DNA of 64,000 bases, taken from an uncultured Clostridia bacterium. Lineage in GTDB: Bacteria > Bacillota > Clostridia > Christensenellales > Aristaeellaceae. The stretch is taken from assembly GCA_934647305.1 (NCBI GenBank), contig CAKUFI010000005.1, forward strand, positions 1 through 64,000, given 5' to 3'. A program made the translations under genes and the position numbers. Positions within the stretch are counted from its first letter, which is position 1, and each line of letters opens with the position of its first letter. The notes beneath the pieces were generated by a model, which saw nothing but the letters and a program-made list of their open reading frames with translations, did no database searches and was not told the origin of the DNA. Below, piece after piece: positions 59,750 through 64,000 of the stretch.

Positions 59750-61276
59750 ATGAAAAGAATCGTCGCGTTACTGCTGGCCGCGCTGCTGGTCTTCACAGGC
59801 GCCGCCATGGCCGAGGGCAAAACCGTTTCCGAGGAACCCGTGACCCTGAAGTATGCCGTCAGCGAAGTGCCGGTATCCGGCTGTTCCTATGCAGACCCGC
59901 TGCCTGTGTGGAAGGTACTGGAGGAAGTGACCGGCGTGACCATCGACTGGGACGTTATTCCAACCGAGTATCAGACGGTCATGTCCACCCGCATTGCGAG
60001 CAATTCCAACCTGCCGGACGTCATGATGGATCCGGGCGTTTCCGTTTCGACGCTGATGAACGGCAGCGTTTTCGCCCGGCTGAACGACCTGATCGACGCG
60101 TACGGCCCCAACATCAGCCGCATTCTGGGCGAGAATCCCGCGCTGGTGGCCGAGATGTATACGCCCGACGGCAGCCTGTGCGCGCTGCCCACCCGCGTGT
60201 TCACCATGCAGAACTACAGCACCAACCCCATGTGCTTCATGGTGCGCCGGGACTGGATGAAGAAGGTGGGCATTACCGACGAGCCCACGACCATCGAGGA
60301 GTGGCACGCCCTGCTGCAGGCCTTCCGCGAAAAAGATCCCAACGGCAACGGCGAGAAGGACGAGACGCCCTTCTGCACGAACCTGGGCATGATGCGCGCC
60401 TTTTCCGAGGCGTGGGGCCTTGATCCGCTGACGGACTTTGACGTGAAGGATGGACAGGTACGCTATCAATGGACGACCGAGGAAGCCCGCGACTTCATCG
60501 CCACGATGGCGCAGTGGTACGCCGAGGGTCTGATCGCCCCCGACTACCTGACGGACCGCAACCTCGACGCCCGTCATCTGGAGAATCAGACCGGCGCGTC
60601 CTTCATGTGGGCGGCGTCCAACTGCTCCTGGCAGAACACGAACAACACCACTCCCGGCACCGACTGGAACCTGGTGCCGCCGCCCCGGAACGTCTACACC
60701 GGGAAGGAGGGCTTCCTGCCCGTGTCTGCGAAAGATCTGTACAGCAGCAAGACTCTGATCACCACTGTCAACGACAAGGCTGAGCTGGCTGTGAAGTACC
60801 TCAACTACCTGTGGTCTGACGAGGGCACCATGTACACCTGCATGGGCGTTGAGGGCGACAGCTATGTGTACAACGAAAACGGCGAGCCGGTATTCACCGA
60901 GAAGATTCAGGACGGCGGAAACTGGTACGCCAACACTAAGGCCTACGGCCTGGAAGCGCCCATCTGCCACGTGACGAACTATGCCTTCTGCAAGGCGCAG
61001 ATTGCCGCCTACAGTGACGAAATCAACGCCAAGGCCGCAAGCGTGCTGCCCTACATCCGTGTGAGCATGCCTTCCTATATGGCCTCTGAGGAGGAGGACA
61101 TGGTGATATCCATCGTCTATACCGATATCAAAACCTATGCCGACGAGATGATCAACAAGTTCATTACCGGCAGCGAGCCGATGGACAGGTTCGACAGCTT
61201 TGTCGGGAAGATCGAGAGCATGGGCCTTGCGGAGGTTGTCGCCGTGAAGCAGGCGCAGTACGACCGCAACAACTGA
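59750..61276 (+). CDS. Extracellular solute-binding protein of importer C
   Basis: A 508-residue LplA/YtcQ-type binding protein with signal peptide MKRIVALLLAALLVFTGAAMA and no cysteine for lipidation. The segment REKDPNGNGEKDETPF is the typical calcium-site-like motif of this group. CAGGAGGAAT precedes ATG 59750. The permeases follow 239 bases later, separated by a fold-back element and a hairpin that may lower their expression relative to this gene. Confidence 0.9.
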   Translation: MKRIVALLLAALLVFTGAAMAEGKTVSEEPVTLKYAVSEVPVSGCSYADPLPVWKVLEEVTGVTIDWDVIPTEYQTVMSTRIASNSNLPDVMMDPGVSVSTLMNGSVFARLNDLIDAYGPNISRILGENPALVAEMYTPDGSLCALPTRVFTMQNYSTNPMCFMVRRDWMKKVGITDEPTTIEEWHALLQAFREKDPNGNGEKDETPFCTNLGMMRAFSEAWGLDPLTDFDVKDGQVRYQWTTEEARDFIATMAQWYAEGLIAPDYLTDRNLDARHLENQTGASFMWAASNCSWQNTNNTTPGTDWNLVPPPRNVYTGKEGFLPVSAKDLYSSKTLITTVNDKAELAVKYLNYLWSDEGTMYTCMGVEGDSYVYNENGEPVFTEKIQDGGNWYANTKAYGLEAPICHVTNYAFCKAQIAAYSDEINAKAASVLPYIRVSMPSYMASEEEDMVISIVYTDIKTYADEMINKFITGSEPMDRFDSFVGKIESMGLAEVVAVKQAQYDRNN

Positions 61277-61284
61277 CGGAAAAA

Positions 61285-61452
61285 CTAGGGCGCCACCGCA
61301 CAATTCAGCGGCACGTCGGGCGATGCCATTTTCGCCATCTGCGGCATGCAGATTTCTCGATTTACCTCCAGTAAACCTTCGAAATTTGCATTTGCATCTG
61401 ACGAAAAATCCATTCGCCGGTCGGCCACCTCATTTGTGCGGTGCTGCCCTAG
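61285..61452. mobile_element. 168-bp fold-back (MITE-like) element
   Basis: 19-bp terminal inverted repeats, CTAGGGCGCCACCGCACAA (61285-61303) and TTGTGCGGTGCTGCCCTAG (61434-61452), differ at two positions. The inner parts are also imperfectly complementary up to the centre near 61368 (ATGCAGATTTC... and ...GAAATTTGCAT), so the whole element can fold into one long hairpin. It carries no transposase. It lies between the binding-protein stop and the permease genes of importer C. No clear target duplication is visible. Confidence 0.75.
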
Positions 61453-61458
61453 AAGACC

Positions 61459-61482
61459 GGAAGGCGGCTTCGGCCGCCTTCC
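61459..61482 (+). terminator. UUCG-capped hairpin before permease gene
   Basis: GGAAGGCGGC and GCCGCCTTCC form a perfect 10-bp stem with the very stable loop TTCG. Only CTT follows, so it is more likely an attenuator or mRNA stabiliser than a full terminator. Confidence 0.65.
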
Positions 61483-61514
61483 CTTGAAGCTGTGAGCTTG
61501 CGAAGGAGCGAAAG

Positions 61515-62444
61515 ATGGGATCAACAAGGACGGTTTCCAGGAAAAGCTTCAGGGATGTGCTGCGCCGGGACAAATACCTCGTGCTGATGATCATCCCTGC
61601 GTTTATGCTGTTTGCGGTGTTCAGCTATCTGCCGATGTTCGGCATCGTGATGTCCTTCCAGGACTTCGTGCCCGGGCGCGGCTTTCTGGGCAGCAGGTGG
61701 GTGGGCCTGAAGTGGTTTAAGTACTTTGTCAGCAGCGTGTATTTCGGCAGACTGCTGCGCAATACGGTGCTGCTGAGCGTGTATTCCCTGCTCTTTGGCA
61801 TGCCGATGACCATACTCTTCGCGCTGCTGCTCAACGAGCTGCGCTCCAGGACGTTCAAGCGGATCGTTCAGACCGTGACCTACCTGCCCTATTTCATCTC
61901 GACGGTCATCATGGTCAGCATACTGCAGATGCTGCTGTCCTATCCCCGGGGCGTGGTCAACTCCGCGCTGTCCGCCCTTGGTCTGACGGAGATCAACTTT
62001 TTCCAGGAGGCGGGCTGGTTCCGGACGCTGTATATCGGCTCGGGTATCTGGCAGGGACTGGGCTGGAACAGCATACTGTACCTGGCGGCGCTCACGTCGA
62101 TCAACCCCGACCTATACGAAGCCGCCTATATGGACGGCGCGAACCGCCTGCAGCAGATGTGGCATATCTCTCTGCCCGGCATGATGAACACCATCGTCAC
62201 GATGCTCATCCTGAGCCTGGGCGGTATTTTTTCCGTGGGCTACGAGAAGGTCTACCTGATGTACAACCCCGTGACGATGGATCAGGCGGATGTGATCTCG
62301 ACCTACGTCTACCGGACGGGCCTGGAAAGCATGCGGTACAGCTACGCCAGCGCCATTGGCCTGTTTAACTCGGTGATCAACTTCGCGGTGCTGCTGCTGG
62401 CAAACACCCTCAGCAGGAAAATCACGGAGATCGGCCTGTGGTGA
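61515..62444 (+). CDS. Sugar ABC transporter permease, LplB/YteP type
   Basis: A 309-residue permease. KYLVLMIIPAFMLFAVFSYL is the first membrane helix, LLNELRSRTFKRIVQTVTYL and the EAA loop DLYEAAYMDGANRLQQMW are family features. GAAGGAG precedes the ATG. The stop is 12 bases before the partner permease. Together with the binding protein it forms importer C, again without an ATPase gene. Confidence 0.9.
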   Translation: MGSTRTVSRKSFRDVLRRDKYLVLMIIPAFMLFAVFSYLPMFGIVMSFQDFVPGRGFLGSRWVGLKWFKYFVSSVYFGRLLRNTVLLSVYSLLFGMPMTILFALLLNELRSRTFKRIVQTVTYLPYFISTVIMVSILQMLLSYPRGVVNSALSALGLTEINFFQEAGWFRTLYIGSGIWQGLGWNSILYLAALTSINPDLYEAAYMDGANRLQQMWHISLPGMMNTIVTMLILSLGGIFSVGYEKVYLMYNPVTMDQADVISTYVYRTGLESMRYSYASAIGLFNSVINFAVLLLANTLSRKITEIGLW

Positions 62445-62455
62445 TGAGGTGGAGT

Positions 62456-63331
62456 ATGAAGAGAAAGAGCATTCATCTGTTTGACGTGGTCAATACGCTG
62501 ATCATGGTTCTTCTGATGGTCATAACCGTCTATCCGGTCATATACGTGTTCAGCATGTCGATCAGCGATCCGGCGGCGGTTTTGGCGGAAAAGGTCAGGC
62601 TCCTGCCGATCGGCTTTTCCCTGGAGGCCTACAGGCTGGTGTTCAGCAACGTCAGTATCCTGCGCTACTACGCCAACACGGTTCTTTACGCGGCGGCAGG
62701 CACCCTGGGCATGCTCCTGGTCACCATGCTGACCGCCTATGCGCTGAGCCGTCCGTCCTTTTTCCTGAAAAAGAGGTTTACGGTGTTCATCTCCGTCACG
62801 ATGTTTTTCAGCGGCGGTCTGGTACCCGCCTTCATGGTGAACAACGCGCTGGGCCTTTACGGCACGCGCTGGATCATGATCCTGCCCGGCATGGCCAGCG
62901 CCTGGAATATCATCATCGCGCGGGTTTATATCAAGGACACCATCGGCGAAGCGCTGGTCGAGGCGGCGCAGATCGACGGCTACAACGATGTGCGCATACT
63001 GTTCGCCATCATCATCCCACTGGCCAAGCCGATACTGGCCTATCTGGCGCTGGGCAGCATTGTGGGGCACTGGAACAGCTATTTCAACGCGCTGATTTAC
63101 CTGCCCGACCAGCGCATGCACCCCATTCAGCTGTTCCTGATGCGGCTGCTGATACAGAATTCCGACGAGGCGAGCAAGGCGGCCGGCGCGGATTACGGCG
63201 ACATGTACCGCTATACGACGCTGCTGAAGTACGCCGCCATCATGATCACGATGGCTCCGATCATGTGCGTGTATCCCTTCCTGCAGAAGTACTTCGTCAA
63301 GGGCATCATGATCGGCTCCATCAAGGGATAA
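62456..63331 (+). CDS. Sugar ABC transporter permease, LplC/YtcP type
   Basis: A 291-residue permease: VIYVFSMSISDPAAV, FSLEAYRLVF, FFSGGLVPAFMVNNALGL, the EAA loop EALVEAAQIDGYNDVRILF and the ending YFVKGIMIGSIKG are typical. I use ATG 62456, with GAGGTGGAG just upstream, rather than the earlier in-frame GTG. Confidence 0.9.
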   Translation: MKRKSIHLFDVVNTLIMVLLMVITVYPVIYVFSMSISDPAAVLAEKVRLLPIGFSLEAYRLVFSNVSILRYYANTVLYAAAGTLGMLLVTMLTAYALSRPSFFLKKRFTVFISVTMFFSGGLVPAFMVNNALGLYGTRWIMILPGMASAWNIIIARVYIKDTIGEALVEAAQIDGYNDVRILFAIIIPLAKPILAYLALGSIVGHWNSYFNALIYLPDQRMHPIQLFLMRLLIQNSDEASKAAGADYGDMYRYTTLLKYAAIMITMAPIMCVYPFLQKYFVKGIMIGSIKG

Positions 63332-63366
63332 AGGGCGCGCTGGCCGCGTCCGGGAGGCAAAAAACT

Positions 63367-63681
63367 GTGAAGCAATGCGTGATGGGAATAGACGGCGGAG
63401 AACGGATGGAGGGTGATCGTATTGCGCAATGGAAAGCGGATTGTCCACGATCTGCCCAGGTATACAACGGCCTGCTTCGACACGGTGGCCATCGCAATCC
63501 CGACCTGGACGATGCCTGTGAAAAAATCAAGGAAGCGGAAGGCTGCTTGAGGTGCGCCCTGATGAAGGAGCTGTTGGGCGCGGACGACGAGACGGCCAGA
63601 TACGCGTGCGATCACTGCGGCGGCAGCGTGATGAAGGCGCTGGAAATCGCGAGGAAAAGGATGAGCGCGGGCAGGCGCTGA
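63367..63681 (+). CDS. Small cysteine-rich protein, unknown function
   Basis: A 104-residue protein starting at GTG 63367, with CGGGAGG 9-10 bases upstream. Cysteines in EAEGCLRCALM and YACDHCGGS suggest a small zinc-binding site; others lie at positions 4, 26 and 51. The rest is charged and helical. It follows importer C by 35 bases on the same strand and may share its transcript. I recognise no family. Confidence 0.65.
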   Translation: MKQCVMGIDGGERMEGDRIAQWKADCPRSAQVYNGLLRHGGHRNPDLDDACEKIKEAEGCLRCALMKELLGADDETARYACDHCGGSVMKALEIARKRMSAGRR

Positions 63682-63796
63682 GTTGTTCGAGGGACGTGTT
63701 CGACGGCAGGCGCGTCCTTTTCTCGCCCGGGAGCGCTTCGAACAGAGAAATTCGTGAACAAACCGGAAACAAATGCGGGTTTGGGCGCAAAACCTC

Positions 63797-63825
63797 TTGC
63801 GGTTTTGGCGAAGAAAGTGTATAAT
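63797..63825 (+). promoter_or_regulatory. SigA-type promoter of lipoprotein gene
   Basis: TTGCGG (63797-63802) and TATAAT (63820-63825) with a 17-base spacer, 50 bases upstream of the start. Confidence 0.8.
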
Positions 63826-63874
63826 CCATATAGTGTGTATTCACGATAACACTTCTGAAAGCGAGGTTCCCCGA

Positions 63875-64000
63875 ATGAATAACCGCCTTGTGAAGCTCCT
63901 GGCCCTGGTGCTTGCGCTGATGCTCGTGATGAGCGGCTGCAGCATGATCGAAGTGGACAAGGAGAAGGACAACGCCCAGACGGCCGCCGTGGTGGGCGGC
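63875..64000 (+). CDS. Lipoprotein, N-terminal part only (possibly SurA/PrsA-like)
   Basis: The first 42 codons of a gene that runs off the window. MNNRLVKLLALVLALMLVMS leads to a clear lipobox (VMSGC), so this is a lipid-anchored protein. The following VDKEKDNAQTAAVVGG resembles the start of SurA/PrsA-type foldase domains, but there is too little sequence to be sure. GCGAGG lies upstream of the ATG. Confidence 0.7.
   Translation, partial: MNNRLVKLLALVLALMLVMSGCSMIEVDKEKDNAQTAAVVGG

Noticed and set aside
59768..61303. 511-codon frame antisense to the importer C binding protein
   Set aside because: No ribosome binding site or family pattern. The plus-strand gene has a signal peptide and calcium-site motif.

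Overview
This window looks like chromosome from a GC-rich (by eye above 60 % GC) member of the Clostridia. IreB next to RuvX and DUF1292, the LplB/YtcP-type sugar importers, transmembrane AraC regulators, a BceAB-type ABC pair and strong AGGAGG ribosome binding sites all point that way. A gut or rumen carbohydrate user of the Christensenellales type would fit, but that placement is inference. Coding density is high, nearly all genes look intact, and most of the very long antisense reading frames are side effects of GC-rich codon use.

Layout. 1-3.5 kb: ireB, a fused ruvX-DUF1292 gene, an AI-2E-family membrane protein, a block of intergenic repeats, and a PRC-barrel/small membrane protein pair. 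3.5-9.1 kb: GH127 enzyme, a membrane protein, an SF0329-like protein, a Tam-like methyltransferase, an XRE regulator and a sugar isomerase-like protein. 9.2-15.1 kb: sugar ABC importer A (two permeases, binding protein) with a membrane AraC regulator. 15.2-23.0 kb: a minus-strand operon with RDD protein, ABC ATPase, two permeases, binding protein, secreted SNase-type nuclease and a triple OB-fold secreted protein. 23.3-29.9 kb: NahK-like kinase, AraC regulator divergent from a DUF5107 protein, then DUF4832 and Eis-like GNAT proteins. 30.0-35.9 kb: importer B with its membrane AraC regulator. 36-45.9 kb: secreted C69 dipeptidase, secreted Ig-like/L,D-transpeptidase, BceAB-type pair, VanZ-RDD fusion and small membrane proteins. 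45.9-48.6 kb: a repeat array, an SSB-like gene whose end is formed by the repeat, and a graveyard of gene fragments beside tRNA-Ser. 48.7-57.0 kb: two secreted or anchored proteins, then a glycoside hydrolase cluster (GH31, DUF5696-like, GH5) with an AraC regulator and an esterase-like hydrolase. 57.0-64 kb: membrane AraC regulator plus importer C, with a 168-bp fold-back element between binding protein and permease; a Cys-rich small protein; and the start of a lipoprotein gene.

How it works together. The window is mainly glycan foraging: cytoplasmic hydrolases (GH127, GH31, GH5, DUF4832, DUF5107, DUF5696-like), sugar-processing enzymes and four importers. Importers A, B and C carry no ATPase gene, so the MsmK/UgpC-like ATPase at 21.1-22.2 kb may serve several of them. 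Three importers have a neighbouring one-component AraC protein with an extracytoplasmic sensor.

The most unusual content is non-coding. Two families of structured intergenic repeats recur at at least six places. One is built from exact 30-bp modules (a variable 15-bp palindrome plus a conserved tail ending in TTGCTGCCG) followed by a hairpin whose stem varies but whose loop is conserved. The other is a larger stem-loop with compensating stem changes. They often lie side by side, and one copy supplies the C-terminus and stop codon of the SSB-like gene.
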